DNA of 64,000 nucleotides from Breviolum minutum Mf 1.05b.01 (lineage: Eukaryota; Sar; Dinophyceae; Suessiales; Symbiodiniaceae): the NCBI GenBank assembly GCA_000507305.1, contig DF240846.1:1-64000 (forward strand). Reading direction: 5' to 3'. Positions 53,240-64,000 of this stretch are shown here, one piece after another (positions within the stretch are counted from its first letter, which is position 1; each line of letters opens with the position of its first letter). A model generated the notes under the pieces. It searched no databases. It was not told the origin of the DNA and was given only the letters and a program-made list of their open reading frames with translations. A program made the position numbers and the translations under genes.

Positions 53240-54290
53240 TTCTTACAATTCTCTAGTCCTAGATGAGCTACACAAAAACAAGAGACCATGGCTTCACACA
53301 CTAAATTACTAAATCCTGATATACGTTTTATTATACATATCTGAGTAGCTTTTTCACCTCCGTCTATGACGTGAATGACACCATAGGTTTCTGAAATCAT
53401 CACAATTCAACTCATGTCAATCAAAACCCCCTACGCACAAGCCTTAGATGTCGAAAAGAAAGTGAACAGCAAAACCAAGACCCAACATTTAAATTCCATG
53501 TTCCTGGGCAAATTGCTATAACAATTCCTAAACCTGAATAAAGAAATTTGGTGAGGGATTCCCTTACCAGACTATCAATTAGAGTGACCGCGGCTGAGAT
53601 AGTCTGCCCGGAATTTTCCTAGGTTGAAAAAGGTTCTGATAATTAATGGATTCCAACAAAAAAGGTTCCCCTGAATAATTCAATAATTCCAGCATCAACC
53701 GGTTTCTAAATTCGAGTATAACTGGTACTGAATGGTTTATAAAGGTTACTATTAGGATTCAATATGAGCGCCGTAAAACTACCCCCCATCTACCACACAA
53801 AACTAAAGTCTTGATCACATATACTCAATTGATGTTATATCATCTGTTGGAATGGAATATCTACCTCTACCTGACATATGACCCAGTTTTGAAGATGCAA
53901 ATTAAAAAAAGAAACATACCATATAGATGCAGTGTTGGGCAATGGTTCACAAATCGATAATTATGCCCTACTTAAAATACACCAAACCAGTATATACTAA
54001 AAGAGCTAATAACTTGCACAAAAACCTCATAAACCATTGGCCATTCTCAGAAAGGAATGCAACCTTAACTCTTCCCATAGATCAGTACAACCGGGTGGAA
54101 CATCTTCTAGTTTCATGGCTGGTTGTGGCTAAAGTAGTGGTTGTAGTGGCTCTTAGGGTAGCTACTGAGCTCTGCTGTAGGGATTCTTCGATACCCAAGG
54201 GAGTCGTAAATGTGATTTTTTCACATCAGTAAACCCTAATTAACCCTAGTTGCAAGTGAGTGGTGTCAAGAACTCTTTCTTACATTGCTG
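53240..54290. other. Stretch without a supported gene
   Basis: No credible exon. One GATTCCCTTACC...GAGTGACC fragment near 53558 belongs to a partial element family also found near 14300, 24625 and 56680. Otherwise unassigned. Confidence 0.35.
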
Positions 54291-54302
54291 GACGTAAGGC
54301 CT

Positions 54303-54465
54303 CACTTCCGCGAAGCCTTTCGCATAGCTTCCGCGAACACAGCCGCAGCTTCCGCGAATCCTTCCTCTAAAAATTTGCTTCCGCGAGCTTCCGCAGTGCC
54401 TTTTTTTTTGCTATTTTTTGCAACATTGCTTCCGCGAACACAGCGCGAGCTTCCGCGAAGCATGT
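54303..54465. repeat. Dispersed short repeat cluster GCTTCCGCGAA
   Basis: At least six copies of (G)CTTCCGCGAA or GCTTCCGCGAG occur in about 160 bp, two of them followed by CACAGC. Spacing is irregular and both GC-rich and T-rich spacers occur. Not related to the foldback families. Confidence 0.7.
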
Positions 54466-54793
54466 CGGAATAAAATTTGTTGATCTTCTGCATACCATCT
54501 TGACCGGGGGTTTTTGACGCTACTCAAGTGGTGTTGGGATAGGGATAAATCCATTTGCCCTAGTTACGGGGCCCACTAATGTACAGCTCCTGTTCAACCT
54601 GTTCGAAAGCACATCCCTTTGATCCTGTTTGTGTGACTCTTTTTTGGAAATCCCTCATTTCGTTTTCGATGTTTTTGATTTTTAGGATGCGTGGCAAAAA
54701 GTGTTTCTGTTGGGTATCTTTTTCAACCAAAAATGGCATCCCTTGTTGATTGAAAAAACGCTCACTGGGGATTTGTTCAGTTTGGATTTTGCT

Positions 54794-54903
54794 TACACTC
54801 CGGTAGTCTAGCATAGCAATGGAAAATGGACCCGGATTGAAGATGTATGTCCTATTAAACATGGGGATATTCCAGCCAGCGACCTGTAAGTTTACCAAAG
54901 GGT
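54794..54903. repeat. MITE-like foldback element, family F4
   Basis: TACACTCCGGTAGTCTAGCA and TAAGTTTACCAAAGGGTA are imperfect ends. Inner CCAGCCAGC and family interior are present. Confidence 0.6.
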
Positions 54904-54956
54904 AATCGGGATGATTTTCCCACTTACCCATTTATATCATATGTAAGATGTGGTAC

Positions 54957-55147
54957 TCAAAACCTGGTGTTGGGGCAGTTCCTGAGCTTCTTGTTGTGAA
55001 CGAAGCTAACCACCTGCCTGCCATCCCTGCCCTGAGCCCTCCGAACATTAAGTCGATCATAGCCAGTAAGGTCACACAAGCCAACAAAGTCGCTTGTGTT
55101 CCCAGAAAACCCGCCAGAAGCATCTGGTTCCGCCAGCGACGCAACAA
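54957..55147 (-). CDS. Possible exon, two competing frames
   Basis: A GC-richer island open in two minus-strand frames. One reads GFSGNTSDFVGLCDLTGYDR and continues basic. The other is hydrophobic (TLLACVTLLAMIDLMFGG). Neither is assignable. Confidence 0.25.
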
Positions 55148-55219
55148 AAATCAACGACGATCAACAAACGGCACACACACGCAACGGCCAGTGGAGTGGG
55201 GTGGTATTTTAAAAATGTT

Positions 55220-55321
55220 CTAGTTGGTGGTTTCAACCCATTTGAAAAATATGCTATTCAAATTGGATCATTTCCCCAAGGATCCGGGTAAAACAAAAAT
55301 CTGAATGAAACCACCACCTAG
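55220..55321. repeat. MITE-like foldback element, family F1
   Basis: CTAGTTGGTGGTTTCAACCC and ATGAAACCACCACCTAG ends, core AAATATGCTATTCAAATTGG. Confidence 0.75.
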
Positions 55322-55551
55322 TGTTGTGTTTGGCCTGTTCCACTTCTGGGGGAGTGTTTTTTGTGTGTTCTTCTTTGTTTAGGGGGCTGTGGAGTGAAGG
55401 AGTTCTTTGATGATAGGTTTTGTGGCTGTCACGAGAGGTTTTGTATTGGCAACTTTGGGCGGAAAATCTGTTTAAAAATGAGCATGTTTGACCCAATTCT
55501 CCTGGTTTTTTCAGGATGGCAGGATGATCTAAGCATCTGGCGCTGATAGTT

Positions 55552-55552
<1 letters not shown>

Positions 55553-55599
<47 letters not shown>
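55553..55599. repeat. (GAT)n microsatellite
   Basis: About fifteen uninterrupted GAT units. No foldback element abuts it. Confidence 0.9.
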
Positions 55600-56888
55600 C
55601 TACCCTGTGATTTTGAGGATTCTGGGGTTCTCTACTGTAGCTCCTCATTCAGTAAGAAAATACATCATCCCTTAGCTCCCCCAATATCACAGGACTTTCG
55701 GACGTAGTGCCTCATCGATGAAACTTAAGGCGATATTGTGGGGGCAAAGGATGATGCTGACGATGGACTACTTCCAGATGCACAGGAAATCCTCCCCACA
55801 AAAAATGCTAGTTGCTGATTTTTCTCTTTGTCTCCGCTCATTGCACGTCAAATTGAATCTAAGGATCGGGATAACAATAAAGACATCTGAATGAAACAAC
55901 CACCCAGGTTGAAAGAAAACCATTTCTTTTTTAAAGCCACAAACACGTCAAAAGTTCTCGACACCTTGAAGGTCTCGAAATTCTTGAGGAATGCGAAGAA
56001 GCGCAAGGTCTTGGGGATGCGAAAAGTACCGGGAGCCAAGAAAAGCACATTGGAGACAGAAGGTCAGAAGGTGCATGTTTTACATATCATGGATCAACCA
56101 TGACAAAAAGGGATGAATCAACAAAATGCATCCCTAGACCCTCCGTTTGGATGCCAAATTTCTGCAACCTGCAAAAAAGGTCTGTTTTTGGTAGGTGTTT
56201 TTGAGGGGGCTCAAATCTCAGATCCGACTGGAAAAATTCAGGTCAACTGGCATCAACCTGAGCTCTCAACTCTCATGCTCCTCAATACATTCAATGACTG
56301 AGTGATCCTTGGCTCGGGTTCTGTTGCCATGATGTTGATGCCAAGTTGTAGAAACAACACCCACTTTCCACCGTGGTGGATGTGTATTTTTTCGACCCCA
56401 AAACGGTTGGGGTGTGTAAAGGTGGCTGTTTCTATAGAATCATTTCAAATAGGTTGCAGGTGAGGGAAATAAACGGATTTCTTAAGACAGATATATGAGT
56501 CGTCATTTAGTAGGGAAAATGGTCATCCAGAACGCTGCTCGAATGAATGCTCATGAACGCTTCGCACGGCCCATGAGTCAATAATGACAATCACAAGTGA
56601 GCAACGGTAACAAAAAGCCTTGTTACTTTCCATGATACTGGTTGGTTAATAGGTATCCTTAAAATAAGGGGTCCCATTTCCCATACTAAACCACCATTTG
56701 GTGTGAAAACTCGTGTGAGGTCGATATAATTTGACCAGATAAATCTATACTGGGTAGTATTTCATACATACAGCATATAGAACCGTTCGGTACCCCTTGG
56801 CTGGTCACTTTTAGCCAGTAGAAGTTTCATCTGAGGTGTCGACGGGCTTCTTTGCACCTAGGATCTGCGACAGCAATCTGAGGATAGT

Positions 56889-56996
56889 TACACCCCTGAA
56901 GTTTAACATAGCCACCAACAAGTGGTGGTTGGAAGATGTATATTTCCTATTGAAATAGTCCCTTTTTAGGGGACATGTTAGTTTTCCAGGGTGTAT
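56889..56996. repeat. MITE-like foldback element, family F6
   Basis: TACACCCCTGAAGTTTAACA and ATGTTAGTTTTCCAGGGTGTA are imperfect inverted ends. Confidence 0.6.
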
Positions 56997-57033
56997 CTAC
57001 TTGGATTTGTTTGTTGACGATTGAGCCCTGGAC

Positions 57034-57152
57034 ATCCAAAATCCTCCAAATACCTGGTGAGTAGATGATTGAAGACCCCAAATATCTGGTCAGGAGATGT
57101 TTGAGGGTTCAAACACCGATCCTCACAAGATATTTGGAAGACTAGGCTTATA
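57034..57152. repeat. Foldback element, family F12
   Basis: CCAAAATCCTCCAAATACCTG at the left and AGATATTTGGAAGACTAGG at the right. A repeated CTGGT(G/C)AG..GATG occurs inside. Confidence 0.5.
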
Positions 57153-57781
57153 GACGGGGTTGGTTCAACACTGATTGATGATTTACCATCTCTCCAACTA
57201 TCATAGCACCTGAAAATGGATGGTTGGAAAACTACTTTCCTTTTGCGATGGCCGGGGCGAACTGTATAAAAATTCCCTTCAACATTCAACCAACCAGATC
57301 GATGATGGATGATTTTGCAGGACACCTGCTGCCTTTTCGTTTGTCGTCATGGGAATCAAAGGCCACCCTGCCCAAGAAGTAAGGCCCGTATACTAAGGGA
57401 TGATTAACCACCATGATCCCTAAATAGTGCCTTAACAAGGTCATATTTCCTGGGAGGGTGGCATTGGAGGTACCCGAAGATTCTGATGAACTGATCCAAA
57501 CAGTCTAGATGGACTAGTATGTTTGCTTAGAGACCCTGGAGGATTTATACTACACACCCTTTCCAAACAATGCATGTATGGTACTTTCACATGTACCATA
57601 ATATATGAATGGTTGACTTTTACTGAGAAATCTGGATATGTACTCATTCATACTTCAGAATATGTGCCTACAATACTGTGTCATTTGTAAGGTCGATAAA
57701 AAAGGTAAGACTAACCAGTTCCATGAATGGTATGGGCAAAGGATTCCTACTCCAAGTTGAAGATTGTCACTAATTGCTTGA

Positions 57782-57986
57782 AATAAACCCCCGAAAACCA
57801 ACGGCTGGAACCCGAAAATCTGGCCAAATTACATGTTCATCAATCTATTTCCCTTCCTCAGCTACCTTTTGGGGGCCCAGGTCGAGGTCGCTATGATTTG
57901 CCCAGAAAAATGATGATTTCGAAAATAATTTTGCTCTTTCGGAAAGGATGATTTTCAAGTTCCAAGCGATAAGTTTTCGGGGGGTG
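57782..57986. repeat. F6 element with an internal insertion
   Basis: F6 ends (ACCCCCGAAAACCAACGGC and GATAAGTTTTCGGGGGGT) are about 200 bp apart. The excess, about 57822-57910, contains GAGGTCGCTATGATTTGCCC, part of another element family. Confidence 0.5.
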
Positions 57987-58267
57987 AACTTTTCATTTTT
58001 GCCAACAAGTTTCTTTGGTGGGATCCTGAAAAAAAAGAAAATCATCCTTATAGAAACAAACCTCCGCATCAAAAGTCATTGAATTCATCCATAAGTGTCA
58101 CGAAATATTACCAACCCAAACAAAATGCCCCTATTTTTTGGGGGGAGAAAATCCTTCAAAATTTACCCAGACATTTTGGCTGCTTTGTTGTGAATTTTCT
58201 CTCAAAAAGAGGGTCCCACTGAATGATTTTCTTTGCATCCACTTCCAACATGAGCAAAAAAAACAAC

Positions 58268-58412
58268 TTCTTACTTTCCAATTGAATCCAGGTTGTTTAA
58301 TAGGGATGCTTATAATATCTAGAATAGTTTTTGACATAATCCGCACATAACTGGGTAGTATTTCATCCATGAATAATACCTTCAACAACCAGGGGCCCTA
58401 TTTTTCATTGCT
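58268..58412. repeat. Foldback element, family F11
   Basis: CTTACTTTCCAATTGAATCC then GGTTGTTTAATAGGGATGCTT at the left, and CTGGGTAGTATTTCATCC then CAACAACCAGGGGCCC at the right. The same arrangement recurs near 4740, 6960, 28260, 52130 and 56625. Confidence 0.5.
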
Positions 58413-58667
58413 CACATCGAACCGAGTCACATCTTGAAATGCTAAGGGAATGATCCACCTTATCAGGCAACGTTGCACGGTGATGGAAGCCCTGAAAAAG
58501 TATCCACGGGGAGAAACAACGCGGTAAATAGGCGGGTGGATATACGTACATATATATATTGATCCAGAATATATAAATTTAAATCAACCCACATCACATA
58601 TTTATAATGTCTATATATATAATATATGTAAATAAACATACATACAGATATACATTGACATATTCAA

Positions 58668-58752
58668 TGTATATGGTCTATTAAATGTCTAACTACCTAC
58701 ATTTGGGTAGCTTAGTGTGGTAAAAGTAGGTATGTAGACCATGCATTGACTA
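58668..58752. repeat. Palindromic element, family F2 (diverged)
   Basis: GTATATGGTCTA and CTACCTACATTTGGG are mirrored by AAAGTAGGTATGTAGACC. Only the core arms are retained. Confidence 0.45.
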
Positions 58753-58888
58753 TACGTACGGGATTGTGCTCTGTATATGGTGACTGTTACTGGATGGGGG
58801 GTAGTTCCAAGGTATACTGTATGCTTAACTATAGAGCCTTTACATCCGGTAAAATCAAGACCATACAAAAAAACATCCCTGGACCGGC

Positions 58889-59042
58889 AAGAGGGGCCCC
58901 GTCACGATCGCTGTAAATGAAGTTATGGGGCCCCTATAAATGGCCGAAAATAAATGGGTAACGGGTGTTATTTCAGCCCTACAAGTGGAATTAAGTGGAG
59001 TTGTTTCACCCCATAAGCTGGTTTTACGGGGCCCATCTTGTG
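58889..59042. repeat. MITE-like foldback element, family F7
   Basis: AAGAGGGGCCCCGTCACGATC at the left and TTACGGGGCCCATCTTGTG at the right enclose GGGGCCCCTATAAATGGCCG and GTTATTTCAGCCC. Confidence 0.5.
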
Positions 59043-59099
59043 GGATTGGAATGCGAAAGTTCTTCAATCTACAGTAGCTCTGAATAAGCAACTCTGATT

Positions 59100-59246
59100 A
59101 GAAGGTGGGCCGCTACCAATTTATGAATGAGATTATAACTATATATATAACTCCTTAATAGTAGGGTGAATTCTCCAGTTACTCATTTATATAAGGCCAT
59201 TTATGAGGGTTGTAACCCCATTTATAACTAGTAGGCGCCCACATTG
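59100..59246. repeat. MITE-like foldback element, family F7
   Basis: AGAAGGTGGGCCGCTACCAA and CTAGTAGGCGCCCACATTGG are imperfect ends. The interior has ATATATATAACTCC and TATAACTAG. Confidence 0.55.
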
Positions 59247-59631
59247 GAGGACCACACTCACCACATGAGGCATGACTGGATGTTTAATTCCTTCCCCACC
59301 TTTGGCTACCTTTTTTTGGCGACAAATTTGCCGCTACTTGGTGCGAAAATGCTAGTGATCCTAACTAGGCTGAAGTTGGCTTATAATCAACATAAATCAA
59401 CCGTGTCGTGACCTTGCTGATCCAGCCAACAAACTCCTCACGGTGCAAGGTGATGCCTCTGGCCTTCTGCCACGAGCCGTTCAATCAAGTATCCTGTGTT
59501 TCAGGCGGAGCCTGAGCTTCCTTGCTCCACAATGCTCCACATCTGCCACGTGCGGCAGACGTATCGTCGAAAATGACCGAAAAAGGGAAAGAACATGCCA
59601 AGTAACAGAAACGCCCGGCCCTGCTTCTTAC

Positions 59632-59805
59632 CAGAAGCGTAAACGTGAGGGAAAAGTGCACAGCCATGTTTCGGACACCTTCCCCATTTTGCACTTGTCT
59701 GCTGCTCCTCTTGCTGCGGGAGAATGTCGCGACTGCTGATGCTGCTCTACGGCGGCAGCATGGTTAGCCACTTTCTGTCCACAATGCTGACAATTTTGTC
59801 GTGAG
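59632..59805 (-). CDS. Possible exon with C2H2-like zinc finger
   Basis: The minus strand reads NCQHCGQKVANHAAAVEQHQ followed by QSRH, which has the CxxC...H...H arrangement of a C2H2 finger, then continues to CTFPSRLRFW and ends at a TTCTG|GTAAGA donor, a strong canonical match. The upstream limit is unclear, and an alternative acceptor would remove the first Cys. Partner exons are not identified. Confidence 0.4.
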
Positions 59806-60935
59806 CCCAACTCACTAAGTAGTTACGATCACTACCATTTGAGCTACCACGTACCTGTTACATGATCTTTAGATCCTGGCAAGTCCAAACACAAATGGCA
59901 CCAACTCGCAAAAAACCATGAAACGGACCATCAAATAGAAATTTCAATTTGACACCTGCAAAAAACACGTCCTAAGCCCTCTGCTTTTTCAGGGTGCGGT
60001 CATTTTTAAGGTACTAAACATTTGTCATCCCCTAAAATTTAGAGGGCGATTGGCTGAGTGAGCCAAACATCTGCTTCACAGAGCGTTGGAACACGCAATC
60101 ATCTCAACCCTTCCATGTACCTAGTAGAAGATCGTCGTAGAGCTGGAGCCCTTGTAGTTGCAGCCAGATCATCGACGTATCAGGTGAAGCCACAGGACGC
60201 CCACACGCTCCAAAATCACAAGTGCTTCATCTAGCACTCTGAACTTCGAAGCTGTAACAGCAGGGACACATATGTCCGACTGAAAAAAATGTCCCTTGGC
60301 GCGGTTTTTTCTTGCAGGCAACGGCAACCGCAACGCATCAACGTATCAAGTCACAGGACGACCGCACACTCCAAAATCACACCGTATCAAACGCACCACT
60401 CCAGCACCGATGAAAAATTAAACGTAAAAGGCCCACTGAAATGCAAAGGTTGGATGGCACATTGTTCAACCCCATCTATTGCTCATTTGCTCATCACGAT
60501 TCGCATGGCCCAGGATATATTCACCATTTCCGCTTCTTAAAAACCCAGACTTCTTTTGTTCCTTGGATCGAAAAAATATGCGTAAAAGCAGAATTATCTG
60601 CGCTCAACACCCATCTGGTTGTTCATTTCTTTGTCATTTTCTATCCCATATGATCCATCGGACTGGTAAAGATACCTTCGCCAAATGTTGATTTTGGTAA
60701 ATGAACATACCACACATGGATCCTATGGGTATGGAACCAAAAATATTGAAATATGGATCATGAGCATCCCCAGATGATGTAAAGAAGCACATATTCATCA
60801 CAATTCGCCACCGAAAGCTGTTTTTCAGACACCAAGGTGCCCCAGGATCACACCACAAACCCAAACGATGAGAGTGTCCAGGATGTGCTGGCGCGGATGT
60901 AGGCAGGAGGCCAACAAAAGATACATATGAGGCCT

Positions 60936-60936
60936 G

Positions 60937-60990
<54 letters not shown>

Positions 60991-61016
60991 GGTTGTCGTT
61001 GTCGTTGTGGTTGTGG

Positions 61017-61071
<55 letters not shown>

Positions 61072-61072
61072 C

Positions 61073-61134
<62 letters not shown>

Positions 61135-61160
61135 GGTTGTCGTTGTCGTTGTGGTTGTGG

Positions 61161-61200
<40 letters not shown>

Positions 61201-61269
61201 CGTTGTCGTTGTTGTCGTTGTCGTTGTTGTTGTTCTTGTTCTTGTTGTTGTTGTTGTTGTTGTTGTCGT

Positions 61270-61327
<58 letters not shown>

Positions 61328-61328
61328 G
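60936..61328. repeat. Long (TTG)n tract with 144-bp higher-order repeat
   Basis: About 390 bp of TTG triplets with scattered TCG, TGG and TTC variants. The variant block GGTTGTCGTTGTCGTTGTGG at 60991 recurs at 61135, exactly 48 triplets later, so part of the array arose by unit duplication. It is open in several frames (polyQ, polyN, polyT on minus; polyV, polyL on plus), but no flanking evidence shows it is coding. Confidence 0.95.
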
Positions 61329-61491
61329 GCGGCCCAAAAAACAAAACAAACCAAACGCTCACAGTGCACAAAGTGATGTTAAAAGAAGGTCATCCAACAA
61401 CAAGGGCCATATTAACACCAAACCCTGGGCCAAGGGAGTTGGTTGGATTCATTTTTGTCAAAGATCAAGGTGTTATTATCATTTCAATCAT

Positions 61492-61594
61492 TTCCCATGG
61501 GATTCATGGAACTGGCATATTTACCTGCATTTGGATGATATTTATGGATTTTATGGTAAATGTAAGTACATATACCATACATAAGTCCTATGGC
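61492..61594. repeat. Palindromic MITE-like element, family F2
   Basis: CCCATGGGATTCATGG and a GGCATATTTACC arm are mirrored by GTAAGTACATATACCATACAT. The interior is GATATTTATGGATTTTATGG. Confidence 0.5.
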
Positions 61595-62090
61595 TTTGGA
61601 ACCAAATGGTTTTTCAAGTCATCATTGGTATTGAGTTGAAAACTGATGGGCCCCCCAAAGAACACATCTTTTGCATTGTTCGGATTCCACCCCCAACAAA
61701 ATGCCTTGCAGCCATATTTTGAGGGATGATAAACATGTTCCGGGGGTATGTTGGATTTCGCAAAGAAACAACATGTGCCAGGCAATTCTGAAAACTTGGG
61801 GTAAACAATACGTGACCAAAACTTAAGAGGTTGTATAAATGACCAACCCAACCATCCGGGAATCAAATTGGGTCACCAATTGAATCATATCATCTGGTCA
61901 GTTGTGATTGACCTAAGAAAGAATTGATGGAATGAAGAAAAACCGGATTTTGCAGAACCTGGGATACGACAACCAGCATGGGCCCCCCAATGCCACGTTT
62001 CCCGCCAGGAAATTGCCCGCCTTATTGGGAGGTACCCGTAAATTGCCACGTCATTGGGATCAACTACCTGTTGCTCAACTGCTTCGATCC

Positions 62091-62198
62091 TTACAAGGTG
62101 GCCGTCATCAGTTAGAACTAGTGAAATAACTCCACTTATAGGAGGAAATTACCACCAGTTGCCCATTTTTTTCGGCCGTTAAAGGATTATAACCCTAC
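62091..62198. repeat. F7 element, right end lost
   Basis: TACAAGG at the left with GTGAAATAACTCCACTTATAG interior. The right ACCTTGTA is absent. Confidence 0.45.
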
Positions 62199-62905
62199 AA
62201 TGAATAAAAAAACAACAACCCTCAAAGATTCCACCAAGCTCGGGAAATAGCCGGCCGCAAGGGATTATTGAGGAACAATGATTTTTTGGGAGATGACCAT
62301 TTTTTGGCCAACAATCAGACTCCCGGCTCCCCGCCTCCGCCTGTAAGGGCCAGAAGTATCCCTTCCCATCTTTCAACACACCTGACAAAAAATAACGCCA
62401 AACATGAGAACCACCTAGGGATAATGTTGGTGTCTTTGTTTCAGATGTTGTTTTGTTGTTTTTTGTGAACGTGTATCATTATGCAATTGTCTGATATTGC
62501 TAGATTTATTGGAAATATCTCATATATATCTCATCCAACTAGAACTACTTGCGGTAAAGCAATACTACATTGTGGCTGTGGAGTGTTTGCACGTAACCCA
62601 GCAGTGCCCCAAAAATTTCTAATGCTAAGACTTAAGTTTGCATGCAATGACAATGACAGCAGGTTGCGCCCGAAGGATATAGTGATACCTTTGACGGAAG
62701 AAATCCTGTACCAGTTGATAGGATTGAAAAATCGCCATTTTCAACAGGAAATACATCTTCAAATGGTGGACGTTCAATTGCCATGTTAGTAAAAATTAAA
62801 AACAGCGCCCACACCAAAGGTTCCAGAGACAATTGATTTTTTTGTGTGACAAAAAGTTGATATTTACGTGATATAACCCTGTACTCATGACCTGATGTAA
62901 ATATG

Positions 62906-63014
62906 ACATACACCCCCCCAAACTAACATGGAAACTGAAAATCACCGTTTGAAAAGAATATCATCTCCCAACTCTCCATTTTTCCGCTTCCAGCCCTTAG
63001 TTTCTGGGGAGTAT
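62906..63014. repeat. MITE-like foldback element, family F6/F5-like
   Basis: ACACCCCCCCAAACTAACATG at the left and CCTTAGTTTCTGGGGAGTA at the right. Inner GGAAACTGAAAATC and CGCTTCCAG arms are partly complementary. Confidence 0.5.
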
Positions 63015-63138
63015 TACTTGCCATAAAGTCATAAAGAAATCACCCCTTCATGGGCTGATGGCCGAGCGACGCAAGATCCATTCGACCAAAAAGGCAAACA
63101 CGAAGAGCTGATTCATCACTTCATAGAAGACCTGTGGG

Positions 63139-63262
63139 TGGATGTCCCCGGACGGAACTTAGGATCAATGTTTTGTAAATGTATGATTTCACCTTCTTTT
63201 AAATGGTGTATAATATATTGGGGTTATAACCCACTGATCTTCAACTTCCAACCGGACATCCA
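63139..63262. repeat. MITE-like foldback element, family F3
   Basis: GGATGTCCCCGGACGGAAC and CAACTTCCAACCGGACATCC are imperfect inverted ends. GGGTTATAACCCACTGATC interior. Confidence 0.65.
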
Positions 63263-63523
63263 ACTGTGCCAAAACTCTTTCAGGTCCACACAATGGAGCT
63301 GGATCTATTTCCCCTATATTGAAATAGTGAAAGGGGCCCCAACCCTGGTGATCACAGGGCGCCGCCGTCTTGGATGAAGATCGGGCGGCCCCTTTCGCGC
63401 TTCCGCTTCTGGGGCAGCCCACCAGCTCGTGTGTCTCCCTGCCGCACAGACTGCCCATGGATCCATCTGAAACACAGCCGTGCAGCGCGCCACGCTCCCA
63501 AGATCTTGGACTAAATTACGATA

Positions 63524-63880
63524 TCAATCAAAGCCGGTCCTGCGCGTCATCGATTGTGACAGAGTGCCCTTGCAAAGTGCCAGGGCTGGTCTCCGTAGCC
63601 AGAACGCAGCCGCCGCCACAATCCAAAATGATATGCTGCTCAGAGCTCTCCCCAGGGCTCCCTTTCCATGCTGCTGCAGCGCCTCTGACCCGGCACTGTC
63701 TTCATTCCCCGATGTATCTGGAAGAGATTCCAACAAGCCTGGTTTGCAGCTGCAATGACATTGCCAAACCGGGCGACAGTGCAACAACCAGCCAATGTAC
63801 CCTCCTCCAGCCTCCGCGCTCTCTTCCTCACCATTTCGCAAGGGTAGCGGGTCCCCGTCGTCGACCAGCAACAGCTGTCT
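63524..63880 (-). CDS. Possible coding block with one transmembrane segment
   Basis: A GC-rich open minus-strand frame includes DDGDPLPLRNGEEESAEAGG, SLPDTSGNEDSAGSEALQQH and a hydrophobic SISFWIVAAAAFWL before a stop at 63524. An acidic, disordered start then a single hydrophobic helix near the C-terminus would fit a tail-anchored or membrane protein. The opposite strand is also open, as expected in GC-rich DNA, so the strand is uncertain. Confidence 0.3.
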   Translation of the reverse strand, partial: RQLLLVDDGDPLPLRNGEEESAEAGGGYIGWLLHCRPVWQCHCSCKPGLLESLPDTSGNEDSAGSEALQQHGKGALGRALSSISFWIVAAAAFWLRRPALALCKGTLSQSMTRRTGFD

Positions 63881-64000
63881 TTGATGGTCCTTGAGGAGAA
63901 AGGACCCGAACGACTAGACTGACAATACTTTAAGTCCTTCAAACAAACACAGGCGAACTTCTACATCGCAACTATGCTACATTCAACTATGATACTTCTA

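Noticed and set aside
3681..55321. CRISPR-like array from the regularly recurring F1 sequence
   Set aside because: The copies are foldback elements scattered over tens of kilobases with irregular spacing and their own inverted ends, in a eukaryotic genome.
60634..61371. Long homopolymeric reading frames (polyT, polyQ, polyN, polyV, polyL) over the (TTG)n tract
   Set aside because: Every frame of a triplet repeat is open, so the length says nothing about coding. No splice sites or flanking coding sequence support any one frame.

Overview
This window looks like nuclear DNA of a dinoflagellate, most likely of the Symbiodiniaceae/Suessiales/Polarella kind. The reasons are: splice junctions that can be reconstructed with reading phase intact and that use GC about as often as GT at the donor, with occasional GA, and AG|G at most acceptors; short-intron genes arranged head to tail on one strand; a long (TTG)n tract; and predicted proteins resembling uncharacterised families I associate with dinoflagellate genomes. 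The species cannot be fixed from the sequence alone.

Layout. Roughly 1-32 kb and 49.5-64 kb are accessory DNA, built largely from short foldback elements (MITE-like, about 80-150 bp, at least twelve families by eye), often nested in one another, with a few isolated exon-like islands on the minus strand. The left edge (1-1023) holds the N-terminal part of an open, window-truncated reading frame that looks like a retrotransposon gag/polyprotein start. Towards the right are an ion-channel-like exon (49890-49970), a zinc-finger-like exon (~59.7 kb), a (TTG)n array and a GC-rich coding-like block at the right edge.

The centre, 32086-49446, is different. It is bounded by terminal inverted repeats of 38 bp with 35 matches, has AT-rich introns, and contains no member of the flanking MITE families that I could find. 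It carries five intron-containing genes, all on the minus strand. In transcription order these are: (A) a ~718-residue Lys/Glu/Ala coiled-coil protein; (B) an Arg/Asp- and Gly/Lys/Asp-rich, probably disordered protein; (C) a ~350-residue Rossmann-fold protein with motifs like C5-cytosine methyltransferases; (D) a large multi-exon protein with Pro-rich and charged parts; (E) a protein whose conserved acidic residues, CxxC motif and C-terminal block look like a DDE transposase of the CACTA/TNP2/KDZ/Plavaka type. Subterminal CTCCGC/TTCTCGC motifs lie inside both ends and recur at 40.86-41.04 kb.

My interpretation is that 32.09-49.45 kb is a giant cut-and-paste-type transposon carrying a transposase-like gene, a methyltransferase-like gene and accessory genes. 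I do not recognise it as a named element. This copy shows damage or assembly error: a frameshift in gene C, an in-frame stop in gene D, and a ~270-bp duplication around a single N. Exon coordinates were worked out by hand from phase and AG|G rules and have no transcript support.
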